DNA from: a virus
Strand: one strand, 5' to 3'
Virus record (IMG/VR): IMGVR_UViG_3300023176_002408
Location: 1 to 58,068 of that record
Length of the DNA stretch: 58,068 nt
Part shown: piece after piece, positions 15,495 to 22,851 of the stretch
Layout of the letters: each line of letters begins with the position of its first letter
Numbering within the stretch: the first letter of the stretch is position 1
The notes under the pieces: generated by a model
The model's input: only the letters and a program-made list of their open reading frames with translations
Told to the model about the DNA's origin: nothing
Databases searched by the model: none
Position numbers and translations under genes: made by a program

Positions 15495-16441
15495 TGTTGC
15501 CCACCCTTATTTGCTTGTTTCATTAATTGTTTAAACTTGCCCATAAGTTGTGGATCTTGCATTATAGTCATAATGCTTTGAGCATACGGTGAAATTGCTT
15601 TAAGCACATTTGGTGGAACAGTTTGGCCTTGTGCAACTTTATCTAGTCCTTTAGCAACTTGAGCACCACTTGCTGTTGATCCTGTAACACCTTTAAGTGC
15701 TGTTGCTTTTTGTGCAACCTTTTGCGTATCTGCACCACCGGCCATTCCAGCAACTTTACCTGCAAGTCCGCCTTGTTGTTGTGCCGCCGCTTTAACTTCA
15801 TCAGGTGTCGCACCAGCCGCTTTTGCTACTGCACCTACAGCCATATTAGCACCTTTTTGTGCTACTTTACCAGCCGCTTTTTTTAACATTCCTACACCCG
15901 GAGGTGCTTCGCTAATAGAAGGATTAAAGTAAGGATTAGTTTCCTTTTCTTTAACCATTGCTTGACCTTTTGCCAGTGCTTTATTAAATTGTTTTAAACC
16001 TGTTTGTGGATCTTGTGTATTCTTACCGTCACTCCATTGTGTTCCGTCCCATTGCCAAGTAGTATTGCCATCGTTAAATGCACTACCGGGTTTTAGTTTA
16101 CCGACATCTTTAATTGGTTGTGGTTTTGTTGGAGCAGGAGCAGGAGCAGGTTCTGCTTTTGGTGCAGGTTTCTCTTTAGCAGGTTTGTCAAAGTCTTTGC
16201 CTTTAACATAAGCATCTATATCTTTACCGTGATCAATACCACCATCTGGAACATTAGGATCGATTTGATAATTTGATGCGTATTTCTTATTAACTGCTTT
16301 ATTTAATTTACTAAGCCAGTTACCTACTGCACCTGTACGTAGTTTGTTATCTGCTCTGTCTAATGATGCTTTAGGATTGAATCCGCCTGGAGGTGCTTCA
16401 TTTAAGCCTTCGAACTCTTCTGTGATGTCCGAAAGTTTCAT
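15491..16441 (-). CDS. Ala/Gly/Lys-rich candidate internal (capsid) protein
   Basis: 316 aa. It starts MKLSDITEEFEGLNE|APPGG; LNE|A fits the gp21 prohead protease consensus (L/I)xE|, and a second copy ISE|APPG occurs at 176-180. Residues about 85-110 are Pro/Ala/Lys repeats (KPAPKAEPAPAPAPT), then a small aromatic patch (TTWQWDGTQW, about 127-136), and the C-terminal 130 residues are Ala/Gly/Lys-rich helices (AAGKVAQKGANMAVGAVAKAAG). This composition suits a DNA-associated head protein or scaffold-core protein. No enzyme motif. It is co-translated with neighbours on both sides. Confidence 0.6.
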   Translation of the reverse strand: MKLSDITEEFEGLNEAPPGGFNPKASLDRADNKLRTGAVGNWLSKLNKAVNKKYASNYQIDPNVPDGGIDHGKDIDAYVKGKDFDKPAKEKPAPKAEPAPAPAPTKPQPIKDVGKLKPGSAFNDGNTTWQWDGTQWSDGKNTQDPQTGLKQFNKALAKGQAMVKEKETNPYFNPSISEAPPGVGMLKKAAGKVAQKGANMAVGAVAKAAGATPDEVKAAAQQQGGLAGKVAGMAGGADTQKVAQKATALKGVTGSTASGAQVAKGLDKVAQGQTVPPNVLKAISPYAQSIMTIMQDPQLMGKFKQLMKQANKGGQQ

Positions 16442-16442
16442 A

Positions 16443-16850
16443 TTACTCTCCTAGTGATTCTGATAGTCTTTGTTCTAGTTTTGAAATGTAAGAATCTTTG
16501 TTTTCGTTCTTTTCTGCTTTAGCGGCGTGTACTGCTTTGCGTTGTGCATCGTTTTTGTACTTGCCTTCAGTAGCAACTTCGTCGAATTTTGTTTGATAAT
16601 CCATATGATGATAAACAGAACCTAAATAGTCAGCGGCTTTGGTAATCTTAGCCTGTACCCACCCTTCTAAGCCTTCTTGCTCAGATACGCTTTTAAGCAT
16701 TTCGTGTAACTTGATTGAATACTTTGCTAACTTGTATAAATCTGCACGTGCCATTTGTACTTCATGATCACGTTCGGCCATATCAGCCATGTCGGCTAAG
16801 CCTTCGTTAAGTAATTTTTCTGCTTCAATCATTAGTTTGTCCTGTTTCAT
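16443..16850 (-). CDS. Helical phage protein with leader-like N-terminus
   Basis: 135 aa, almost entirely helical. The N-terminus MKQDKLMIEAEKLLNE|GLAD contains another (L/I)xE site. The middle and C-terminal segments (KLAKYSIKLHEMLKSV; AVHAAKAEKNENK) are charged. No known domain. A GATAAATA octamer overlaps the preceding stop codon and lies 5 bases before the ATG with no ribosome-binding site. Probable head-internal or virion protein. Confidence 0.6.
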   Translation of the reverse strand: MKQDKLMIEAEKLLNEGLADMADMAERDHEVQMARADLYKLAKYSIKLHEMLKSVSEQEGLEGWVQAKITKAADYLGSVYHHMDYQTKFDEVATEGKYKNDAQRKAVHAAKAEKNENKDSYISKLEQRLSESLGE

Positions 16851-16855
16851 ACTAG

Positions 16856-16863
16856 TATTTATC
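16856..16863 (-). promoter_or_regulatory. Late promoter octamer GATAAATA overlapping a stop codon
   Basis: GATAAATA; its TAA is the stop of the gene at 16859. ATG follows after 5 bases. Confidence 0.65.
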
Positions 16864-17089
16864 TTTTAACTGTTTTGCCACCCATCAAATTGTTATCAAT
16901 GTCGAGGGCGTTTTTAGCAGTTCCATCTGGATTTTTCTTTTGCGGAGCCTTAGGCAGTCCTTTTGAATCCTTAGGACGCTGTCCATATGCTTGTGCTGGA
17001 TTAACTACTGTAGCAATAGCACCGGCACTTGTAGCACCCGCTGTTGCTGTTTCGTCTACTTTTCTATTAAATATTTCTCTTATTAGCAT
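16859..17089 (-). CDS. Small Ala/Lys-rich phage protein with leader-like N-terminus
   Basis: 76 aa, beginning MLIREIFNRKVDETATAG. The N-terminal helix resembles the other leaders in this cluster; VDE|T is a possible but weaker gp21-type site. The remainder is low-complexity Ala/Gly/Pro/Lys and likely disordered, ending basic (GGKTVKR). Start 5 bases after a late octamer, without a ribosome-binding site. Confidence 0.55.
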   Translation of the reverse strand: MLIREIFNRKVDETATAGATSAGAIATVVNPAQAYGQRPKDSKGLPKAPQKKNPDGTAKNALDIDNNLMGGKTVKR

Positions 17090-17093
17090 AGTA

Positions 17094-19232
17094 TTATTTA
17101 TCTTGCATTAAACTAATTATTTCACGCAATGACCCTTTCATTATTCTAACTTTAGCGTCTGTTTCGCCCATAAATCTAAGTGCATCATATCTGTGATGAC
17201 CATTAACAATATATCCTGTATTATCAATTACTATAGGAGCATAGTTGCCTTCTTTTACACGAGTCATTTGCTTGTGTAGTTTATCCCAGGATCTATTACG
17301 TTGTACAGGTTTTATTAATGAAATATCCATATATACTTCTTCATTAGTAAACTCTTGTAAATCTTCTTCACGTACTTGCGGTGGAGCCATGCCGTTTGTT
17401 ATATAAAAGTATGAAGGATCTTCATATCCAGTTTCAGTTAGATCATAACCTTCTTTAGCCAACTTAGTTGCAGTTGCATACATAACTGCTTTCCAGTTAT
17501 CTCCATAACGCTTTTTAAAGTCTGCTGAACCTTTTTTCATTCCTTTAACAATACGCTCTTTGTCTTTTTCTTCGCCTTTAGTAAGTTCACGCTCGTCATA
17601 CTGTGCATCATCACCTGGCTTATCAGCATCTTGTATATCATATCCAAGACGCTTTAATTGTTTCATCATGTATTTCTTTTCTTTTTCGCCACCCCAAAAT
17701 TGAAGCATAATATCAGGATCGTTAGGATTTACATCTTCAGGATCAACATCTTTGACATTGGCTATATTAGTACCAAGTTTCATAAAGTCATAGTCTGAAT
17801 CTGATTTAACTAAAGAAGTATTTTTAGGATTAGGAATTAATTCACCTTCGTCTTTTTTGTGTGGATCAAAGTCAGGATCTTGTATTACAATACGATCCTT
17901 TTTAACATAAACTTCTTTACCTAGTTTACGTGCAATATCCATTAAGTCTTTTGTTCTATTAGGATCAAGATTTTTAACCATATCTGAAACAAATGATGGT
18001 AGTTTAGATGCTGGAATACTTAACGCACCTTCTTCTATATCTTCAGTTGCAAATTTATCTTCAAGTCCTTGCATTTTATAAACAGCCTTAATACCAAACT
18101 GTCTAATTTTTGCAAACAATTTATCTAGTAATGGTTTCTTACCTTGGTTATGTTTTATCAAAAGCATTAACATACCAAAGTCGTTTGGATCTTTGATTAA
18201 ATCTCTTAATTCTTCTGCATATGGTTTCAATATTTTTTCAACTTCAGCCCAAGCCATCTCGTGTGCATTGACTTGTTTGTTCCACCATTTTTCCATTTTG
18301 CCTAATATTTTATCAGCAAATCCAGATAGTTTATCAGTAATACCTTCGTCCATTACTTCTTCTGCAGGTTTTTTAAAGTAGTCTTTCAAATTACCAGCCG
18401 TCCTTTCAAACTTATGATCTTTGTGTTTAAATCCAACACCACCTTTTGATTCCCAATTTCTAATGTTACTACCAAAGTCATCAATTAATATGTTTGGTGT
18501 TCCATCTGCTTGTTTAGCAAACTTCCATTTGTCTGCTGTAATAATAACTTCTTTAGGCGGAAAGAAACTTAAATTATCTTTAACCCATTCTCTTTTGTGT
18601 GGCTCTGCTTTAGGATCATTTGCTAGAGGAGCACTTAGTATTTTATATTCGCCTTTAAGATCCTTAATAATATTTAGTAATCCTTTGGCGTTAGGTGTTA
18701 AAGGCAAAGACAACCAAAAGTCTTCTTTGTCTCTAATTTTTTGTAGTGCATCTTCAATATCTTTAATTTCTCTCCAATCAGCACCAACAAGTTTTTTCCA
18801 AGCAGGAAAGAAATCTGCAAGGACACCGTCCATGTCTACAAAAATTTCTGTAGCACTAGACAGTTCTTTACCCATACGTTCGTCTACGTTTTTATACTTT
18901 TGTTTGCGGGGAATAATTTTTGACTTGTCTTTATGCGATCCAGCGGCACCACTTTTGCGTAATGCTTCCATATCTTTCCAATTTGGATCTCTTGCTTTAA
19001 TTGGTTTCTTTATATCTTTTTTACTCTCTGCCATTCCTAAATTAAACAATGTGTTTGGATCGCTATTCTTATGTGCTTTCTTGTGCATAGTATATAACGG
19101 TTTGCCTTGTTTGTCAACCGAATTTCCAAATTTCTTTGCTTGTTTAGGGATTTCATTAGGGCCTACATCAACAGTAGTATTAACTCCTGGTACAATTAAT
19201 CCGCCGTTTTCTTTTAATTCTCTAAATCTCAT
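17094..19232 (-). CDS. HAD 5'-nucleotidase - ParB-like fusion protein
   Basis: 712 aa, at least three parts. Leader MRFRELKENGG and a basic region (1-125). HAD domain about 127-300: FVDMDGVLADF (D133, D135), LSAP, and ILIDDFGSNIRNWESKGG, the motif set of 5'(3')-deoxyribonucleotidases. A helical middle (about 310-420). Another basic region containing DFKKRYGDNWKAVMYATATK, a segment I associate with marine T4-like phage virion proteins. The C-terminus (about 635-712) is a ParB/sulfiredoxin-like domain: ISLIKP, then PIVIDNTGYIVNGHHRYDAL. Several LxE or IxE sites lie between the domains. Possible packaged polyprotein; activity not proven. Confidence 0.7.
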   Translation of the reverse strand: MRFRELKENGGLIVPGVNTTVDVGPNEIPKQAKKFGNSVDKQGKPLYTMHKKAHKNSDPNTLFNLGMAESKKDIKKPIKARDPNWKDMEALRKSGAAGSHKDKSKIIPRKQKYKNVDERMGKELSSATEIFVDMDGVLADFFPAWKKLVGADWREIKDIEDALQKIRDKEDFWLSLPLTPNAKGLLNIIKDLKGEYKILSAPLANDPKAEPHKREWVKDNLSFFPPKEVIITADKWKFAKQADGTPNILIDDFGSNIRNWESKGGVGFKHKDHKFERTAGNLKDYFKKPAEEVMDEGITDKLSGFADKILGKMEKWWNKQVNAHEMAWAEVEKILKPYAEELRDLIKDPNDFGMLMLLIKHNQGKKPLLDKLFAKIRQFGIKAVYKMQGLEDKFATEDIEEGALSIPASKLPSFVSDMVKNLDPNRTKDLMDIARKLGKEVYVKKDRIVIQDPDFDPHKKDEGELIPNPKNTSLVKSDSDYDFMKLGTNIANVKDVDPEDVNPNDPDIMLQFWGGEKEKKYMMKQLKRLGYDIQDADKPGDDAQYDERELTKGEEKDKERIVKGMKKGSADFKKRYGDNWKAVMYATATKLAKEGYDLTETGYEDPSYFYITNGMAPPQVREEDLQEFTNEEVYMDISLIKPVQRNRSWDKLHKQMTRVKEGNYAPIVIDNTGYIVNGHHRYDALRFMGETDAKVRIMKGSLREIISLMQDK
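17095..17102 (-). promoter_or_regulatory. Late promoter octamer GATAAATA overlapping a stop codon
   Basis: The octamer covers the last codons of the HAD-ParB gene (GAT AAA TAA). ATG of the 76-aa gene follows 5 bases later. Confidence 0.65.
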
Positions 19233-19447
19233 TTCTTACGGCCTCTGAATTGTGGCATACCTGTCATAAATGGTTTTGAAAACCAAAGTTTAAACCATTC
19301 TGGATCACCAGGCTTAACACCCATGTCACGTTCTTTTTGTTTAATAGCAGTAGCAGTTAAACTAGGATTCTCATCTATTTTGTATTCTGTGTATCCTTTA
19401 AATTCACCAATACCTGCTAGTTTTTGTAATTGCTTTATATCGTCCAT
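19229..19447 (-). CDS. Small phage protein, unknown
   Basis: 72 aa. Begins MDDIKQLQKLAGI; the middle has TATAIKQKERDMG; the C-terminus is aromatic and basic (WFKLWFSKPF...GRKK). ATG overlaps the preceding stop by one base and its stop overlaps the HAD-ParB start, so it is translationally coupled. No known domain. Likely a virion or internal protein. Confidence 0.55.
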   Translation of the reverse strand: MDDIKQLQKLAGIGEFKGYTEYKIDENPSLTATAIKQKERDMGVKPGDPEWFKLWFSKPFMTGMPQFRGRKK

Positions 19448-19650
19448 TACTTCTTACCGCCCTTCATATTAGCACACCAGTGATACATTTTACCTTTCTC
19501 ACCACTGTACTTTTTAGCCTTAGCACGTAATGAACTAACACTTCCTTTACAACTTGCGCCAGCCTTCTTTACACGACCAGGACGACTTTTGCCTTTCTTT
19601 TTACCATCAGCAAAGTTTTCGTATACGGATTCTATCTCAGCAAATCTCAT
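19447..19650 (-). CDS. Small Lys/Gly-rich conserved phage protein
   Basis: 67 aa. Leader MRFAEIESVYENF, then a very basic segment (DGKKKGKSRPGRVKKAG) and a C-terminal motif with two Cys (GASCKGSV ... MYHWCANMKGGKK). I associate this cysteine-containing basic tail with marine T4-like phages. DNA-binding internal protein is a reasonable guess. Start and stop overlap both neighbours. Confidence 0.6.
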   Translation of the reverse strand: MRFAEIESVYENFADGKKKGKSRPGRVKKAGASCKGSVSSLRAKAKKYSGEKGKMYHWCANMKGGKK

Positions 19651-20420
19651 TTGCCACTCCGTGCCATACTAATAAACCATTCTGCTAGGTCTTCGTCTTT
19701 TTTATTAAACTTGTGTGTGAATGCGTCTTTGTCGCCTTTAGCCGCCGCGGCTCTTCTTGCTTTTAATTTATCCTGTACACTTGGCTCTTCCGGAGCACGT
19801 TTCTTTTTAATAGTTGTACGCGGAACATTGCGAGTAGTAAACCCTAGTATTTCGTTTTTAATGCCCATGCCTTGTTTAACTGCATCAAACATTTCTTTTG
19901 CTAGATTTTCGTCTCCAGCAACACCTTGTTTAAATGTATCAAAGTCATCTTGTGCGGCCGCCGCCTTTAATTTACTAGCACTCATTCCTTCTGCACCTTC
20001 TGCATCAGGATCACGTTCACCAGCATTCACAACTTCGATTACATCAAATGTATAATCATCACCGCCATTATATTTTTTAAGTAATTGATCAAAACTATCA
20101 ACTCTGTCACTACCAGCAACATAAATTACTTTTGTATAACCTAGTGTGTATAGTTTTTTCATAGCATCGATAATAGTTCTAACATCGGGCGAACCAATAG
20201 TTATATCTGTACCGAAACTTTTTTGTGCAAAGTAAACTTTTTCTTTGTGTGATAAAGGATCTGTTTTAGGTTTTACAGTATGTGATAAAAAAAGAAAGTG
20301 GTCACCTGGAATAGAAGTTATTTTATCAACTAATTTCTTATGCCCAATGGTAGGCGGATTCATTCTGCCAAAAGCAAAAACAGCAATCTTTTGGTTTTCC
20401 GTAAGGTGACGAAGTAACAT
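19647..20420 (-). CDS. Nucleotidyltransferase (HxGH-type) with leader-like N-terminus
   Basis: 257 aa. FAFGRMNPPTIGHKKL (about 15-30) carries the nucleotidyltransferase (T/H)xGH motif (T24-I-G-H27); MSASKLK (about 145-151) stands in place of the second, ISSTxxR-type motif; TKVIYVAGSDRVDSF (about 97-111) is the central strand. This superfamily includes NMN and pantetheine-phosphate adenylyltransferases. The C-terminal 70 residues are basic (TTIKKKRAPEEP) and form an extra tail. It begins MLLRHLTENQ like its neighbours, so it too could be packaged. The substrate is unknown. Confidence 0.75.
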   Translation of the reverse strand: MLLRHLTENQKIAVFAFGRMNPPTIGHKKLVDKITSIPGDHFLFLSHTVKPKTDPLSHKEKVYFAQKSFGTDITIGSPDVRTIIDAMKKLYTLGYTKVIYVAGSDRVDSFDQLLKKYNGGDDYTFDVIEVVNAGERDPDAEGAEGMSASKLKAAAAQDDFDTFKQGVAGDENLAKEMFDAVKQGMGIKNEILGFTTRNVPRTTIKKKRAPEEPSVQDKLKARRAAAAKGDKDAFTHKFNKKDEDLAEWFISMARSGK

Positions 20421-20755
20421 TAATACTCCCCGTTTCTCAATAACTCCTCTTCTTCTCCGAAGATTAATTCTGCAAGAGACATTTTTTCTTCTTTGGATAA
20501 AAGTTCTTCAGGACGTTTAGGAATATCATATTTTGAACAGTAATGTTTTACACCTGTTTCGATCATTTTTTCTAAATCAATTGGACCAATTGAATTACCA
20601 TTCTTAATTTTATTTTGACAATCACACATTGTTGGATAGTAAGACTTCCTATAAAAGATAGGATCGTTCTTCATATGTGTTTGAAGGTCTTGAACTACAC
20701 TATAAGGTAATTCTGTTTTTTCAGGTTTGCTATCAAAATCTACTGCTTTTACCAT
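20420..20755 (-). CDS. Conserved phage protein, unknown
   Basis: 111 aa, charged. Contains MCDCQNKIK (about 43-51) and YCSKY (about 72-76), giving three cysteines that might bind metal, and an acidic C-terminus (IFGEEEELL). Its position between nucleotidyltransferase and internal protein genes is typical of a virion gene block. No domain recognised. Confidence 0.55.
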   Translation of the reverse strand: MVKAVDFDSKPEKTELPYSVVQDLQTHMKNDPIFYRKSYYPTMCDCQNKIKNGNSIGPIDLEKMIETGVKHYCSKYDIPKRPEELLSKEEKMSLAELIFGEEEELLRNGEY

Positions 20756-21510
20756 TTTCTACAACTCCAGTATCTTGCTTTTGTTCTTGGCCCTGGATTA
20801 TCACAATTATGTCTAGCACGGAATGAACGTCTACGTGCTGGATTAGATTTTTTAATCTTCATATTAGGATCGCCAAAGTTAACTTTCTTTACGTTACCTG
20901 TTTTAGGATCCTTTACGTATACTTTAAACTTTTTAACATCGCCACGCATAGGCTTGCCTAGTTTAACTTTACGTCCTTGGTATTCTGCTTCGTCAACAAT
21001 GTCATCTTCGTTAAACCACAAATCACCGTATGCTTCATAGAAGTCATCACCATCATATGTTTCTTCAAAAACGTTAGATAGTGTTTTTAATCTTGCTAAT
21101 TCGTCTGACTCATTTTCATCTTCAGGTACAGCCTCTGCCATTTCTTGACAATCAGTACATCTTCCTACACCGTCATAAACATCTGCAATAGCCGCTCCGC
21201 AACAGTTGCTTACCATGTCTGGTTCGTTCTCATCGCCTGGAGAATAAGATTCTTTTTTAGCCCAGTCGCCTGAAGAAAATGCAAGTCCTAAATCGGCTAT
21301 AAACTTATCAATAGCGTCTTTATCAAGTGGGTTACTATCTGGAAGGATTGTTGTAAATTCTTGTCCAAAAGCACTAGGTTCTGTTTTCCAACCTAGTTGT
21401 TGAGCCGCTGTTGGTATTTTAGTATTATTGCCTTTAACAACTACCTTGGAATAGTTTCCTTCGCCTAAGGCTACTTCAGCAAGATAATCTTTAAATGTTT
21501 TATTAGTCAT
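20749..21510 (-). CDS. Candidate capsid-targeted internal protein with zinc motif
   Basis: 253 aa. The N-terminus contains KTFKDYLAE|V (residues 4-13), strikingly like the T4 capsid-targeting sequence KTYQEFIAE|A, and LGE|G at 15-18 gives a second (L/I)xE site. The middle holds a CC...CxxC cluster (SNCCGAA ... RCTDCQ) that could bind zinc. An acidic linker precedes a basic C-terminal domain (about 175-253) with GRKVKLGKPMRGDVKKFKVY, RRRSFRARHNCDNPGP and YWSC, which I associate with marine T4-like phage virion proteins. Late octamer upstream, with AAGG ahead of the ATG. Likely head-internal; enzyme activity not evident. Confidence 0.65.
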   Translation of the reverse strand: MTNKTFKDYLAEVALGEGNYSKVVVKGNNTKIPTAAQQLGWKTEPSAFGQEFTTILPDSNPLDKDAIDKFIADLGLAFSSGDWAKKESYSPGDENEPDMVSNCCGAAIADVYDGVGRCTDCQEMAEAVPEDENESDELARLKTLSNVFEETYDGDDFYEAYGDLWFNEDDIVDEAEYQGRKVKLGKPMRGDVKKFKVYVKDPKTGNVKKVNFGDPNMKIKKSNPARRRSFRARHNCDNPGPRTKARYWSCRKW

Positions 21511-21542
21511 ATGATAGCACCTTCATAATACGTATTATAAAG

Positions 21543-21550
21543 TATTTATC
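21543..21550 (-). promoter_or_regulatory. Late promoter octamer GATAAATA
   Basis: Followed by a 32-base leader containing a perfect 14-base palindrome (21525-21538) and AAGG before the ATG at 21510. Confidence 0.65.
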
Positions 21551-21558
21551 AATAATTG

Positions 21559-21831
21559 TTAGATGCTGATTTCGATATCGAAGTTGCTGTAGCCTAGATC
21601 AAACAGTTTGTTTGCTACTCTTTCTGCTACAACATTAGATTCTGACTCTGATAGTGCTTTATGTAGTCCTACAGTAAGCACAATACCGTCATTTACAGTA
21701 TTATATGACTCATACATAGTTTCGTCTTCTAGTAATCCTTCGTCAGCACATTCAAGAATAGCATCAACGAGATACTCGTCTACTTCTGCTACTTGCTTTT
21801 TATTCCATACAATGCTAATAAAATTTTCCAT
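21559..21831 (-). CDS. Small acidic phage protein
   Basis: 90 aa from the ATG at 21829-21831, which has AGGAAG five bases upstream; the longer frame to 21882 would overlap the preceding gene. The protein is acidic (EVDEYLVDAILECADEGLLEDE) with alternating helix and strand. No recognised motif. Last gene before the late promoter at 21543. Confidence 0.55.
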   Translation of the reverse strand: MENFISIVWNKKQVAEVDEYLVDAILECADEGLLEDETMYESYNTVNDGIVLTVGLHKALSESESNVVAERVANKLFDLGYSNFDIEISI

Positions 21832-21839
21832 GTTACTTC

Positions 21840-22190
21840 CTAATGATTTAGTAAGACGCTGTTTATTGTACCGTCTGTCCAATTTTCAATTACTGCTCTA
21901 ACCCACACAAAATTACCAGTAAAATTCTTAAAATCTACACCATCTTGTGAGTATGTTGTAGTAATATCAGTACCAGTAATGTCAAACCAATCACCTGCAA
22001 CTGGATTGGTAGCAAGTGTGCCTTGCAATTTAACAGTTCCTAAGAACCCTGTGTAGTTAAATTGTGCTGTGTGAAAGCCGTCTGATCTACCGTAGTAGCC
22101 ATCACCCTGATATTTGTCACCCGTATGAGTCTGTACAGAACTGTCTCCTACGTGTGTTTGTGCTGATAATATTGTAGTACTTGTGGACAT
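21840..22190 (-). CDS. Beta-rich virion-like protein
   Basis: 116 aa, rich in T, G, D and aromatic residues, no Lys-rich parts. Segments such as FHTAQFNYTGFLGTVKLQG and GDWFDITGTDITTTY suggest a small beta-sandwich, typical of phage tail or head decoration proteins. Start ATG lies 5 bases from a late octamer without a ribosome-binding site. Function inferred from composition and late promoter only. Confidence 0.55.
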   Translation of the reverse strand: MSTSTTILSAQTHVGDSSVQTHTGDKYQGDGYYGRSDGFHTAQFNYTGFLGTVKLQGTLATNPVAGDWFDITGTDITTTYSQDGVDFKNFTGNFVWVRAVIENWTDGTINSVLLNH

Positions 22191-22194
22191 AGTA

Positions 22195-22851
22195 TTATTT
22201 ATCTGTTTTTTCTATTGTTAGGACTTTGTCTGTACGTAGCACATTCTTGTTTAAAAATAGGCTAATCATAGTAAATGTTTGCTCATCTTTAACAAAAATA
22301 TAACGTCCTTTTAGATTATATCCCTTTTCAATATCTTCTAATACTGCATGACCAACACGTACTTTATCTGGATTCTTTTTACAATAATTTGCTAGGTTAG
22401 GGTCAGCAGTACCGTTAAGTGTAATCTTTAGTTGGTAAGTATCGTCCTCGCTAATAATAGTGTTAGCATCAAGATCTATACCTTCGGGCGGTTCAAATAG
22501 TGTGCTATTTGGATTCTTTAATTTGCTATCTAAAAGTAACAACCAATCTTTGTTATTAGAATAAACTCCTAAATACGAACCTTCGCAACGTAATGAGTAT
22601 TCTTGATCAGCAAACGTAAAGTGATTAAGAAGTACTTTTAGATCTTCAACTTGTGAATCAGTTAAAGGCCTTTCGTGCATTCGTGTTTTTAAAAAATACG
22701 AGTTACCTTGTTTACTATTAATAATATTATCAATAGCAGACCTAGCATATTCTAATTTTTTATTACGAAAGATATGAGCAATAGGACAGATTACACCTAA
22801 TTTGAACTTATACTTATCGTAGAATAGTTTATTTGTTGTTTTATACTTCAT
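22195..22851 (-). CDS. Uncharacterised protein coupled to ClpA
   Basis: 218 aa, soluble, alpha/beta with several charged segments (HERPLTDSQVEDLKVLL, about 59-75; GRYIFVKDEQTFTMISLFL). No recognised domain. The start overlaps the end of the clpA gene by 11 bases, so it is translated from the DnaJ-PDF-ClpA message. A Clp adaptor or regulator is one idea, based only on position. Confidence 0.6.
   Translation of the reverse strand: MKYKTTNKLFYDKYKFKLGVICPIAHIFRNKKLEYARSAIDNIINSKQGNSYFLKTRMHERPLTDSQVEDLKVLLNHFTFADQEYSLRCEGSYLGVYSNNKDWLLLLDSKLKNPNSTLFEPPEGIDLDANTIISEDDTYQLKITLNGTADPNLANYCKKNPDKVRVGHAVLEDIEKGYNLKGRYIFVKDEQTFTMISLFLNKNVLRTDKVLTIEKTDK
22196..22203 (-). promoter_or_regulatory. Late promoter octamer GATAAATA overlapping a stop codon
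   Basis: GAT AAA TAA end of the gene at 22195; ATG of the 116-aa gene follows after 5 bases. Confidence 0.65.

Noticed and set aside
18421-19248. Plus-strand 275-codon frame
   Set aside because: It lies wholly opposite the HAD-ParB gene, whose domains are recognisable; no motif or ribosome-binding site in the plus frame.
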